A model generated the notes under the pieces. That model searched no databases and was not told the DNA's origin. It saw nothing but the letters and a program-made list of their open reading frames with translations. From contig OV884014.1 of the NCBI GenBank assembly GCA_930367205.1, positions 69,109,104 to 69,173,103 on the forward strand: a DNA stretch of 64,000 bases, given 5' to 3'. Made by a program: the position numbers and the translations under genes. Position 1 is the stretch's first letter. Each line of letters opens with the position of its first letter. Below, one piece after another: positions 11,290 to 22,719 of the stretch. This DNA comes from Acanthosoma haemorrhoidale (Eukaryota; Arthropoda; Insecta; Hemiptera; Acanthosomatidae).

Positions 11290-11625
11290 GTTTCTTCAAA
11301 CAATGGCAACACACCTACTACTTACGCCTTTTTTGGCATCAACAGGATTACAATTTAGAACATGATACTTAATATAAGAATTTTATTTGTTTAAAAATAA
11401 CACAATGCAATAAACAGAATGAAGTAAGATTTAATTTACTAAATAAAAAGATTAAAAAAAACAATATTACTGTTGAAAAAGATACTGTCTATTTTAATAT
11501 TTGTTGTGTATTTTTAAACAAATAAATATATCTTGACCTAAATTGTAGACCTGATGATGCCTGAATAGGCGAATTGTTTATTGTAGATATATTGCAAATA
11601 AAAATATTGTTTGAAAGTGAACCCC
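11290..11625. mobile_element. Inverted-repeat element with hammerhead-like motif, copy 1
   Basis: The right side carries CTGATGATGCCTGAATAGGC then GAA at 11551-11573. The left side (about 11325-11345) carries a related block in inverted orientation. The AT-rich centre shares TTTAGAACATGATAC and other words with the element at 31.34-31.76 kb, which has the same inverted layout. It has no ORF and appears non-autonomous. Confidence 0.5.
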
Positions 11626-11629
11626 CCCC

Positions 11630-13050
11630 AAAAAAAATAAACTTTTGTGTTTTTAAAGATGCATCAAATAAATCGATAGAACCATAAGAGAATAGAATCG
11701 GCAGAGATAGATTTGCGGTAAGGGCCCCAGCACGGTAATTGGAATGTCTTGGATTCAAATCCTGGTAATTTATTTATCATTTAATACGCGAAAATTATAT
11801 TAAATTCAAAATTATCAGAATTCACATCAATGGGTTTACATACCCCAAATAATAATTATTAATATTTGAAACCCAAAAATTCCTGAAGGGAGAGCCCTAC
11901 TCCTCGAACCATTTATGTTATCATAAATCAAAATTTACACTAAACGTTTCTTTCTTGGTCTCTTCACATGAGAAATTTATTAGCTATTATCAAATTTCTT
12001 ACAGCCCTCAATTTTGTACTCTCAAAATTATGCTCCATCGTCGAAACCCTCATAAAAACAATAGATACACTTCAATATGACCCTAATGATAGATTATACG
12101 ACCTTTGGAGAGTACGACCACGAACGAAACTAGTCATTCGGAGTCCGTCCATGACGCTTTCTAATTGCCCCAGTGTCAATATCTCGGCCAGGGCTGTACA
12201 CTGTAGGCCACTGGCTGTCAATATTTGCGCTTTATAATTATTAGCGTAAATTTTCTTCCAGAAGGTTTTCTTGCACAAGAAGGAGAGAAGTTAATTTCAA
12301 AACGAGTTAGTTTGACGAGGCACTGCCAATTGCCTAATTACATATATGCATAACATAACTGGTTAGATGTCGATTCGGGTGTTCTACTCACCACTATAAA
12401 GAACTCGAAAACAAAACTTTTTGAAAACTTGAGTAATCGAGATCATTGTTGTTTTATTGACATTGAGCGAGTACTGGTTATTGTCGAATATCGCTATCAA
12501 GGTAACATTGTTCTTGAGAAAAACCACGGCCACAACAGATAAGAAATGAAATCTACGGGCAAGCAAGAAAAGCAGACCACTTCCGAAAAATAATAGATAA
12601 ACAAACTACTTTTTGAAGGTGGTATTTTAATGAAACACCACAAAACAAAATATAATCGCCAACAATGGAGACAAATTTTTGATTAAAAAAATTATCGTTT
12701 TATCCATTTTTTATCATTTATTTCCGTGGAATAAAGTATTGAAATTGAATTCATGAAAATTGGTTATCATCACAGTTATTTGTTTCTTTGATTGAGTTTT
12801 GAAACTCTTTATCTTAACAATTATCTGCGGTTAAATTAGAAATGGTGTATGTTTTCTAGTCTACGAGTAAAATATAATTAATAGTAAAACTAAAAGATCA
12901 ACTATTTACTACAAAAACAGTACTACTACTAACAGCATAATTTATAGCTATCCAATAATAAAATGAATTTATTTATGTATCTTCTTCCTAGTTGATACAT
13001 TATGCACGATTCATTATTCTAAATTTAAAATTTTCAAGAAACCTTCGAGT
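11630..13050. other. No gene recognised; one tRNA-like B-box
   Basis: GGATTCAAATCC at 11751-11762 resembles a B-box. Open frames at about 11968 and 12072 overlap on opposite strands and show no domain. Confidence 0.35.
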
Positions 13051-13054
13051 TGTA

Positions 13055-14040
13055 CTCCTAGGCGAATAGAAATTTATTCTACATTCTCTGCGAGTTTAAG
13101 GAAGTTACTGGTCTTACAATAGCATCCTGAATAACCGATCGCAGCGGGTGTGGGTAGGTGATAACTTCTCCGAGGCTGTGACTCTGACCTGTGGAGTACC
13201 TCAAGGAGCCTAACTCTTTCCAGTACTTTTCAACGTGTATACGTCTCAAATTGTCGGAGCCCGGTAGAAAAATTTGCTGCTTTCGCTGAAGACATCGCAG
13301 ATAACAGTAGCAGGATAAGAGCTCTTCAACAGCAGAATCAGCTTGTAACAAGATCAGCTTACATTGGGGAAACTCATCATTACTATGAACGCAGATAAGA
13401 CTGACTGCGTAATATTCTTCTTTCAGAAGGGAAACAAGCCACTGCCTTTTATGATACATACACTGTGTGAACACAACAGAACTCTCCAGCAAACAGCCTG
13501 GAATATTTAACCATATAAATGGACCGACACCTTCGTTTTTGTGGCCATTTTGCGAGGAAGTTAAAAAAGTAAGCAGTCTTACCAGCTTACACATTTGCTG
13601 ACTTCCCTTCTCAGCGCCTCAAGTTTGATTTACAAGAGCATTCTCAGCCTGCTCTGCTGTACTGTGAACCGCTTTTTACGAGCTGAATGAAGCGACGGCA
13701 AATCGACTCTAACAATTTTTCATGATTACTCATGAAAGTGGTCCGACAGCGGAGGAACAGAGAGCTCCAAGGAGATTTTGAGCTGCCTACGGAGGATGCG
13801 TCCATTCACTTCTATGTGATATTTAACAAACCCCGTTTTTAACACGATTTCCCCATTTCCGTTCCCCCATCGATGGCAGCAGGCAGTCGAGGGGGGAATG
13901 CTTCAGGATTAAGTTAGTATTAAAATAGTTTTAGGTCCTCATATGTAGTCCGAAGGTCAGCCCCATCACCTAGTCACTTTTACATCCAATAGAGTTTTAA
14001 CAATATTATGCCATTTGAGTTTAGTTCTACTCTCAGATAC
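13055..14040 (+). mobile_element. LINE-A copy, RT to 3' UTR, decayed
   Basis: Runs from just upstream of reverse transcriptase motif B to the start of the 3' UTR. The GGTCAGCCCCATCACC block at about 13956-13972 is the LINE-A 3'-UTR signature. Several in-frame stops and shifts are present, so it is older than the 18.8-22.7 kb copy. Confidence 0.75.
13140..13890 (+). pseudogene. LINE-A reverse transcriptase and C-terminus, broken
   Basis: Motif B reads TCGVPQGA followed by a stop and FPVLFNVYTSQIVG. The motif C site reads FAED (13282-13293), so the first catalytic aspartate of FADD has become glutamate. MNADKTDCVIF follows, then a decayed C-terminal region ending in YLTNPVFNTI and PHRWQQAVEGG. 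Stops and frameshifts between these pieces rule out function. The pieces match LINE-A at 19.8 and 21.8-22.4 kb in order. Confidence 0.7.
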
Positions 14041-14114
14041 TGATCTTTTCTAGACAGGGTGGGAAATGCTGAGTTTGTTTCTGAGAAGTAGTTATAAAAA
14101 AAGAAACTGCTTCT

Positions 14115-14180
14115 CCCTGTGGGAATCGAACGCCCGATGATGATCTACTTTCCTAGAAAGATGACTAAGAAACCCCTTAA
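14115..14180 (-). repeat. tRNA-derived SINE-like segment
   Basis: On the minus strand GCGTTCGATTCCC (14121-14133) matches the tRNA B-box consensus. The flanking arms do not pair as a functional T-stem, so this is a SINE relic rather than a tRNA gene. Confidence 0.35.
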
Positions 14181-15640
14181 TTATAGGAATGTTTACAGTT
14201 TCTAATAGACCGAGTGCTGGGCAGCGAGAGTGAAGAGAATCGTACGTGGCGTGCGGTGAATTAGTGTGAAAGCTGTGATGATGTCATCTCCAACAACTCC
14301 CAAGCATCGAACAACGACCCCGAGGCCTCCGCGTATCTCTTATCTCGTCTGCGCATGTGTATCACAATACACTTTATTGTTTCATACAAATGTTCTAACC
14401 TGTACGAGGATTGTACCAGTCAATCATCAACTGTTCAGATGGCCAGTGCATTAGTAGATGGGGGCTAGATGTGACGTAATTATCTATCACTCGTCAGTTT
14501 CGAATAGATCATAATTTTCAAGCATGGAAAACTGATTCTAAGGATCCGTTACTTTTGTTGTGGCATAATAAGTAATCATGCCATAACGATAATACGCGAG
14601 GAGAAAAAGATCAAACACTGAAGAAGAAATTCCAATGATATTCCTATTTCTCTTAAACTTCATGTGTGTAGGTAAACTGTGCTAATAATCTTGGCGTAAC
14701 ATATCAGTGTTTTTATGTGACCTTAGTCATTTCGCAAAGGTTAATTCATGCTGGCAAACGTTTAAGTATTAAGAGAAAAACAATCGGAAATAATATACTT
14801 ATCAGGGTTTAGTCTTAAAAACTTACACTTTGGAAACAGCCTTATAACGAACAATAACATAACATTAATGTGCAGGTATCTTTGGAATAGTTGATAGCTG
14901 CGTTGCCAGCTAAGTAACGTGGTTTATATATAGTATATTTTCAACTCTCAACTATTCGAGTTAAATACGACACTTTCCAAATTCGAATCTTAGTATCTCG
15001 AAGGCCAGAACTTATTTAATAAGTAAGAAAAAAAGGCCTGTAGGACTAATGACGCCTTACAGGGGACTAGATTGCAATGTAAACAAACAAATGACGTAGT
15101 TTGAATGCGCAGCCTCTGTAACGCGTATTGAAGTTAAATTAAGAGCTCTCCAATGTTTTCTAGTTTCGAGTAGTGTACCATTTATTTCTATTGATTATCA
15201 ATCAGATTTGGCCAGAATACAATTTGAGATATACTCAAATTATACTGATGGATTCCAGCCAATCTCCAATAGATAAGCACAAATGTATACAACTAGATCT
15301 ATAGTTAAAGATACAGTCAGACAGTTGATTGCTTCAATAACCTTGAAATACTGCTGTTTACTTTTGAATACTTGTTTGATAACCACTTCTCAAGTACGAA
15401 GCGAAAGATAAAATTAAATGTGCAGTTTTCAGTTACACTACTGTTTAAAATGCAAGATCATAAAAAAAAAAATTAATTTATATAAAATTATGCCATCAAT
15501 AAAATTATAATTAAGGAGTTACTCACCTATCCTGGTAGGCAAGTGGTTGAAATCTACATTAATTAAGTTGATCAGTTCCATTCAGCCACGTTACATAGAC
15601 ACAGATACAAAATTTAAAATAAAACACTTCTAACTTTTTT
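14181..15640. other. Mostly unannotatable; small GC-richer island at 14210-14360
   Basis: The island contains several CpGs and an open frame beginning MMSSPTTPKHRTTTPRPPRIS at 14275. It could be a 5' UTR plus first exon, but no clear donor site or domain supports that. The rest is AT-rich with nothing recognised. Confidence 0.2.
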
Positions 15641-15729
15641 CAGTAGAGTGATCCCTGCGAGATGCTGGCTCAAACTGCAGGACCCGTTTACTACAGGATC
15701 ACTTTCATTAACGAGAGGAAACAAACAAA

Positions 15730-16060
15730 CCTTGAAAATCCCGCGGTCTGCCAGCCAATGGGATGCCGCTCTTTGAACACGCCTCAGTCATCCGACCAAT
15801 CAGAGAGCTGCCTCGAGAAACACGCCTCCGTCGGTGACTAACTCGGAACACAGACGTATGTGGTGCGTAGTTCAATCTTGGCACGCAAAAAAAACCTCTA
15901 CGCCAACACATTAATAACGCTTGGAAAACATGTTGTGAGATGCTACAATGCTGTTGGCACACTTTCGTAAATAACTGGGACATTGCGTCGATAGCTTCCT
16001 GCCAATATCCCTTCAGAAGACTTCCGGTTTTTAACCAACGGATATAACCATGAGTTTTCA
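15730..16060. promoter_or_regulatory. Promoter-like island with two CCAAT boxes and an ETS-type site
   Basis: Clearly GC-richer than its surroundings. CCAAT boxes lie at 15755-15759 and 15796-15800, and ACTTCCGG (the complement of CCGGAAGT, an ETS/NRF-2 core) at 16020-16027. These motifs often occur near housekeeping promoters. A 117-codon frame on the minus strand spans the island, but I recognise no domain and think it is a by-product of composition. Direction of transcription is unresolved. Confidence 0.3.
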
Positions 16061-16129
16061 TGTAGCTTTTTCTACCTTACCATTAAAGGGCCAGGTCTCC
16101 ACTTTACACTGAGCGAGTCCTGAGAAGAA

Positions 16130-17335
16130 ACAAATTATTAAATCTAAATATTGGTGGCCTCCCATTTGTTTCTGTTTAAAAAAAAATCATTTTAAACAAA
16201 ACCCTTATGTTCTCATTCTGCCTGTCTTCCTGTATCTAGTCTTTGTTAACCACATATCGGGGCTTTTGTTGAATTCCATTACAAAAAGTCATTAAAATTG
16301 TGCGACGTATCATTCAGCTTGAATTAAATTTTTATTTTCGGAGTATTACCTGATTGATTTTGGTATTTGAGGGGAAGAAATGTTTGATCGGTGGTGGGTG
16401 AATGGGTTCTAGATAAGACAAAGTGGTGGGAGAACCAGTCTTCATGACTAGCCTCGATCAGGTCGTCCTTCATTTGTACATGATTGACGAGGATTACCGG
16501 TTACAATAGGTACTTCATATCCCACCGTAAATTATTTGTTTGAATTCAATAGTTTTATGCACAAGAACATATTTTATGAATGTATTACATCAATTCACGA
16601 CCACTACTGCTGTATATAGACAGACATACAGAATATAGTTGACCCTTAAATATTTTAAAGGGAACTTTCTACCTTCAGGCATAGCAATTTCAATGAACTT
16701 TAACGAGAATTTGGTGGCTCTAGATCAAGCCGTCGCACAGAGGGCGGAATCTTAACTCTAGGTCGACAAAAATCATATTTTATTTGAAAATTGTCCGATT
16801 GGAACAAAAATTGGGTGATCTTGAAGTTCAATAAATAGTAGTGCGTAGAAACGAGAACCGATTTTATTTAATAAGGCAATGATAGGGTTTTTTTCACTTC
16901 AAATCAACAACTAAAAAGAAGTAGGTACTTACTTAGGAAATAATTATTATCTCGAATTGTGACCTATGGGGGTTGTTATTGTCATGAGATCATCAATTCA
17001 TCGATTCTTTGTATTTATTGACCTTTGTCCGCATAGCTTGACCTGGGCTATTTCCTATGCATCGGCTAAGCACAATAGGAATAGTTAGTGTAAAATAAAG
17101 ATGAACGGTAGTCAAATGAGAACTGATTATTGACGATCTCCAAACGATGTTTATTTGAAATGTCGCGGTTTTTGGGAAGAGACATCACCACGTTACAAAC
17201 CGCATATTTATCTCATCTCTACATATTGGCAACAACTTCGTGGCCTATGTCTTCCCACAGGTGTCGCTATAGATTAAACTATTTGTGTCATATATTTAGT
17301 GGTCCAGGGCAATAAGTAGGTAACTCTGAACTATA
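16130..17335. other. No gene recognised
   Basis: AT-rich DNA. I see no repeat partner, domain or strong signal. Confidence 0.4.
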
Positions 17336-17565
17336 GCCGCCATCATGAAATTAGACGCTTGGGTTGAAGGGGCGACTTGACGCCGCATTGCGACCACATA
17401 CGGACTAAGCACTAATTAGCTTATTGCCTAATGATTGACATTATGGAAGCAAAGGGATCACGTGGATAGAAGAGAAGTGTTGCACAGAGCGGCAACAGGG
17501 CTAGCTAGCCATGTATTGCGGGTTCTCACGCTTCTAATTTCGTGGCTGCAACTATGGATATTTTC
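17336..17565 (+). repeat. Dispersed repeat R2, copy 1
   Basis: Matches 26335-26545, including ATGAAATTAGACGCTTGGG, ATGATTGACATTATGGAAG and CCATGTATTGCGGGTTCTCA. No coding content. It probably belongs to a non-autonomous transposon. Confidence 0.7.
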
Positions 17566-17718
17566 AGGCCAACGTTCTAGCATTAGTGCAAATTAATTTT
17601 GAGATAAAAATTAACTACATTACATAGTCCAAATGCGCCCAAAATAGCCATGTCAAAGTAGAAAAATCATGGATACTAATAAGTCTGAGAATATATTGGA
17701 ATTAAGTGCGATGGCTCA

Positions 17719-18126
17719 AAGGTACACTAATAGAAACTTCGTGATTGTGATGAAATTACAATCTGCCTGATTAGGCAATAAGTAATTGTGATAATTGTTC
17801 TCATTCATACCATATTTACAATTTAAATTCACTCGCTCATTCATACAGTATTTACAAGCAACCCAGAGACCTCCCAAATCCACATAATTGTCTCCTCCCT
17901 CGCATGCGAAAGAGGAAGCGGAGTCTTGGGAAGTCCCCTACGCTTTTCCGTCAGTGGTGTTACTGGATACGAGCCAGTGGAGGCTGAACGAGAGCATGAG
18001 AGCCTCAGACGCTAAGAACATGATTGGAGATACTGGCCATTGCCTGGACTCCCACTGTCACGTATTTATAGCAGGTCACTAGGTCACTGCCACTTTAGCC
18101 TCCGAAGAGGATTCTAAGGTACACTT
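17719..18126 (-). mobile_element. LINE-B copy with target-site duplication
   Basis: The reverse complement matches the LINE-B 3' end: a short coding tail (NPLRRLKWQ then stop), followed by the 3' UTR with AATCATGTTCTTAGCGTCTG and CTCTTTCGCATGCGAGGGAG, which also appears at 54.6 kb. The direct repeat AAGGTACACT lies at 17719-17728 and 18117-18126, immediately outside the LINE sequence, and is a good 10-bp target duplication. The 5' truncation falls only about 30 bp before the stop codon. Confidence 0.8.
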
Positions 18127-18784
18127 AAGGTAAATTAACACCTTCAAGAAATTGAAATTGCAAATTCCCTGTTATTATTTTTTATAATGGCGTCTAAGAA
18201 ACTTTGTTTTTGAACATTAACAAATTCTTGAATTGGGTACGTATAAATTGACCATCCAAGATTCCTATTACAAAATCAAATATAATAATTGTAGTACACA
18301 ATCAACTATGCAATTCACTAAAAATAAATCGTTGGGACCATATATCAATATCTATCTACCCTTGACGGGGTCCTCAGTGCACGTGAACTTTATATAATTC
18401 TCACGTCAAATGTTGTAAGAGTACTAGATAAGCGTACAAATATTTCGTATAACTTATCTAAAATCATACGATTACATTTGGCAACCATCGGAGAAAAACT
18501 GTGCCAATGGTTCATGTCCGATATCTCTAAGCAGATAAGGTGATTGATAACATCACCTTCAAGGTGAAACTTCTATATAACATTCTTCAATTCTACATTT
18601 CCATCAAATATAAAAAGTGGTCTAACTTTTAGGTTAAGCCACTTAATCCCGTTAATCAAGATATCCAGTTTCATGTTGCGATTCTCTTAATAATATACAA
18701 AATATTTTTAAATAAATCTTAATTCCCCCTCTTGTATTGTATAAAATGATATTTCAGAGATTGGATATAAACGTCACTATCACA

Positions 18785-19851
18785 CGCCCTTTACTGTCGT
18801 TCACCCCCAGAACAACACCTTTCGCCATAGACGTGACAGTACAATTACTTCCACCCTAGATCTCTTACTCACAAAACAGCCGCACAGGATAAACAATTTG
18901 AGACCCTGGACGTAGTGACCCACTACAGAGGAAGTGGATCGACAGGTAGCTTTCCTGACCGAGGTTATCGTCGATGCAGCTGACACTGCTATCCCTTAGT
19001 TTATCCCGAAGCCACCCATGCTACAAAAACCACCAGACCATATTCTTCGACTTATTGCATTACGCATTAATTGGAAGAATAGCTGGTAAGCCAAGAATGT
19101 AGTAAACTCTCTCACAACCCAAATTCGTGGCTTGATGAGGAATTGGAAGACGGAAATGTGGCACGAACGGCTTCGTGGCTTACATGGCGAGGTCAGAACT
19201 ATATGTTTGTCTCCCCGAAGCAGCTCAAGGCGATCCTTCGCCGGTGTCAGGGAAACCGAGCACCAGGGGGTGACGGGGTACAAACGGTATTGCTGAAACA
19301 GCTGCCGAGGAGAGGGATTGCCCAACTCGTTAACCTGTACAATTCATGTACCAGGTTACTTCCCGACAGCCTGGAAACAAGCTATCTTGTTCCCGCTGCG
19401 CAAGCCCACAAAGAGAGGCGACCACCCAGCCCACTATCGCCAGATCAGTCTCCTCCCTCTCACGAAAAGATAATACTGAACTACTTGAAGGAGTTCTGTT
19501 CGGAAAATGCTATCATCCCATACGAAGACAGGTTTTCAGGCTCATCTGAGTACAGAACATCCGCTTGTGAAGGTACAAACGAAAGCCACCCTTGGTATCA
19601 ACAAGAATACAGCAACTGCTATAATCTCGTTGGACTGCACGCAGGCTTTCGACTCAGTGTCCCACGGGACGCTGTGCCGACAGCTTTACGACTGGGAATG
19701 CCCAGAGCAGACATACGCCATGTTGGTTTCGTTCTTGAAGAACAGATCGGCAAGGTTACGGGTGGGTGATTGCCTATTTAACCCATTCCCTCTGACTTGT
19801 GGATTTCCTCAAGGTGTGGTTTTGTCTCCCGTTCTTTTCAGCATGTACACT
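18785..19851 (+). pseudogene. LINE-A ORF2, endonuclease end and RT motifs to B
   Basis: The 5' piece reads DSTITSTLDLLLTK at about 18830-18880, the conserved end of the apurinic endonuclease domain in Jockey-type LINEs. A linker with a few stops and frameshifts follows. The RT fingers read VSPKQLKAIL and GNRAPGGDGV (19211-19290). Motif A is ISLDCTQAFDSVSHGTL (about 19622-19672), with the first catalytic aspartate present. Motif B is CGFPQGVVLSPVLFSMYT (19799-19851), where the LTR-1 element interrupts it. At least two frameshifts occur between 19300 and 19500. The protein cannot be made as it stands. Confidence 0.85.
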
Positions 19852-21758
19852 GTAGCGACCGCTAACTACATAAGATAAATCACCCTATACTTTATTGTAT
19901 ATATATTGTAAATAACATGAACAAAATATATTGTAGACATATGTAAATAACATGAACAACATATATTGTAAACAAATGTAAATAACATGAACAAAATATA
20001 AATCATTGTAAATGTGATAAGCAATAAAAAATGCGGGGTGCCAAGTAGTTACATGAGATGGGACAACAGCTCTCAGTCGCAGGTATGAGCCCAGATAAGG
20101 TCACAGACCCTTCGGCAAGGACCCTGCCTGCCTCTCCCAGAGGACAAAGAAACCACACATCATTGGTTACACCAATGTCAATGATGATTCGCTAGGGGCA
20201 AGGCTTGCTGGGTGCTTAAGCCGAGGGTCTAGCCCCTGTAAATCATTCGGTAACAAGCTGAAGGTGAGCCTCATCACCTAGTGTTGTATATGAGACTATG
20301 AACTTTTAACTACAAAAACAAAATGTATTATATTTATGCACTCCTTCAAATGCATCTGTGAATGGCAGGAAGAGGAGAAATTTGTATTTCAATTATTAAT
20401 TATTATTTATTTGGTTCATGCTATAATAAAGAGGTTTTGAAATAAAAAAAAACCAAAAAAAAAAACAACCTGTAAATCATTCTCTCCTGGCAACTACGTG
20501 GCTACCCTGCTTGAACTCTGAAAACCTGACTGCTTCTTTATGAAAAACCTCTGCATCTCTTCTCTCCTGTCCTCGCTATGTTTTAGTCCGGCGTCATCAG
20601 ACCTCACAACTTCCTGGTGGGAATCCCTGCCTTCGTCTCACTAAAACTAGCACCTCCTTGAGAGACACCTCTCCCTCGCGGACGACGGTTGCCGTAGCCC
20701 TGCAAATTTTCCTAGCAGCCATCATGCGGCAATCCAGTCTGCCTCTCTCCGGTTCACACTCGCCTTTGGGATCCATTTTTTCAGAGTGATCTCATTAGGG
20801 TATTAATTGATTGTTATCATGTTTTTACATACAAAATACATGATTTAGCGACCACTAACTACATAAGATAAATCACCCTATACTCTATTGTATATATATA
20901 TATATATTGTAAATTGGTTATAATATGTTGTAAATTAATTCAAACAAATGTAAATAACATTACCAAACCATAAGTCATACCAGTGTAAATATTGTAAACA
21001 ATAAAAGACGCAGCTGCAAAAAACTAGTCAGAGGCCCTTGAAGGGAAAAGAAGGTAACGAGCGACCCAGACCTCGGTGGGTCATTGTCTAGAACAAAGTG
21101 ACACCGCAACCCTGCGTTATGTTTGGTCAGAATAACACCCCAGATGATTGGCTACTGACAGCCACTACTGACTATAAAATAGGACCGGGCTTTGGCCTGT
21201 AAATTATTCTAACAACGGCTCTCTAACTGGTGGACCTACAGCTGCACTGATGTTTCAAGATTTAGCCTTCTCATTTATGAAAACCTCTGGATCTCTCTTC
21301 CTAACCTTGCTATGTTTTAGTCCGGCCTTGTCAGACCCCACACTTTCCAAGTGGGATTCTCTGCCTTCGTCTCGCTAAAACTAGCAGCTCCTTGGGAGAG
21401 ACCTCTCCCTCGCGGACAACGGTTGCCGTGGCCCTACGAACTTGACCTAGTAGTGTCTCCCACGGCAATTCAGTCTGCCTCTCTCCGGTTCACACTCGCC
21501 TTTGGGATCCGGACGGTTTTCGCCTACCCTCAGTTACCGAGAGTGAATTTGTGGTCATACCAAGACCACATAAACTACCTACACTACCTACCCTATACCT
21601 CTTCTCCTGAACATAGTACACTGTCGGGGCACATACCTATCAAAAAATGGAGTCAGATAGTAAAGCCGTCATGAAACGATTGTCCAGGTTGTAAACTCAA
21701 ACAATCCTCACTTGTCACTAGGGCTAGGTAACCAGGCACCCCCCTCGTGACGACCCGA
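19852..21758 (+). mobile_element. LTR-1 composite element (two unlike LTR-like units)
   Basis: Inserted in LINE-A with GTACA on both sides (19845-19849 and 21759-21763), a 5-bp target duplication. The left unit (19852-20772) begins TGTAGCGACCGCTAAC; the right unit (about 20776-21758) includes a 70-bp leader, then TTAGCGACCACTAAC, and ends GTGACGACCCGAC. The right unit has TATAAAA at about 21173, AATAAA before it at 21001, and a pyrimidine-rich 3' half. The left unit is cut short at GGGATCC. No gag or pol coding remains. The layout fits a retrotransposon reduced to LTR material. The left and right units are much less alike than the right unit and the 33.5 kb copy. Confidence 0.65.
20235..20482 (+). 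mobile_element. LINE-A 3' tail insertion with 14-bp target duplication
   Basis: A 220-bp insert (20249-20468) flanked by perfect copies of CCTGTAAATCATTC at 20235-20248 and 20469-20482. The insert begins with LINE-A 3'-UTR sequence (AAGGTGAGCCTCATCACCTAG) and ends in an A-rich tail after GGTTTTGAAAT. It is closest to the LINE-A copy at 32.05-32.52 kb. It interrupts the left LTR-1 unit, giving the third level of nesting. Confidence 0.92.
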
Positions 21759-22446
21759 CGTACAAGTCTGAAATTGTTGGGACAAACTATAAGAAAGCTA
21801 CTGTAATCGCTTTCGCCGACGACATTGAGGTTTACAGCAGCAGCATGAGTGCACAAAGAGTTCTTACACAGGCCGAGTCAGTTTGTAACGATATCAGTGA
21901 CAGACTGGGCATTTTAAATATCAGTGTAAATGCCGGTCAGACCGACTGCGTAATCTTCTCTCTCCAAAAAGGGAAAAAATCCTTGCCAAAATCGTATAGC
22001 ATAGGAGGGCAAGAGAACTCACCAGCTTTCTCAATGCACTATCTGGGTATAAAAATGGATAGGCATCACCATTTCTATACTCATTTTAGTAATAAAATAG
22101 GAAAAGTACGACAAAGGTATAACGGCTATCGGACTTATCGGCCAGCTCTGCTGTACGTGCTAATAATACTGATAATACAGCCAAATGTCTCCAAAATTTC
22201 CACAATGGGATCATGCGAAAAGTGGTCCAACATAACTCTCTCAAGAGGTTGAAGAACGCTGACCTGCACCCGTTGCTTGGTGTGCCGTCGGTGGGTGAGT
22301 TCATCCGCCGGAGACACATTAAGTTTTTTGACTCGTTGGAGCACCTGACAAACCCAGTGTTTAACACTATGACCCCCACCACCCCTCCCGCATCGACGGC
22401 AACAGACTGTCGGGGAAAAATTAGGTTAAGAATTAGTATGTAAGTT
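21759..22446 (+). pseudogene. LINE-A ORF2, RT motif C to C-terminus
   Basis: Resumes the LINE reading frame after the LTR-1 insertion with SEIVGTN and VIAFADDIEVYSSS; FADD (21811-21822) carries the remaining two catalytic aspartates. NAGQTDCVIFSLQKGKKSLP and HYLGIKMDRHHHFYTHF follow, then a frameshift near 22210, then the C-terminal block RLKNADLHPLLGVPSVGEF and FFDSLEHLTNPVFNTM, ending near 22443. Together with the upstream half, all RT catalytic residues were present before the insertion. It is a pseudogene through the insertion and frameshifts. Confidence 0.85.
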
Positions 22447-22719
22447 AGTTTTAAGGTTGATCAAAAAGGTGAGCCCCATCACCTTTATTAGTCAGTTTAG
22501 TCCAGTCACGTATAATGTATATCATTATACTTGTTTATTCATCATATAATTTTTATAAAATAACAAAACCTGTATATAATGTAGTGATGCTACAGGAAAT
22601 ACAAAAATAATTTGTAAATAGATTCGTCTGAGGATCTATAATTATCTGTAAATTTAAAGGAGCTATGAAAGAAAAAACAAAACAAAAAAAACGTTTAAAA
22701 ATTTTTTAAATAAAGGAGT

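Larger units (their letters stand above)
18705..22714 (+). mobile_element. LINE-A copy interrupted by an LTR-like insertion
   Basis: A 5'-truncated Jockey-like element running from the end of the endonuclease domain (about 18785) through the reverse transcriptase to the 3' UTR and A-rich tail (about 22690). It is split at 19852-21758 by the LTR-1 composite, between RT motifs B and C. TTTTTAAATAAA occurs at 18705-18716 and 22703-22714 and could be a 12-bp target duplication, although its AT-rich sequence leaves chance possible. If correct, the LINE body without the insertion is about 2.1 kb. Confidence 0.75.

Noticed and set aside
15708..16061. 117-codon minus-strand frame
   Set aside because: It spans the promoter-like island with CCAAT boxes, has no recognised domain, and its length is explained by the raised GC content.
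21351..21674. 107-codon frame, with a similar 83-codon frame at 34107-34358
   Set aside because: Both lie in copies of the LTR-1 unit and are alike only because the DNA is alike. They cross promoter-like and 3' unit sequence and have no domain.
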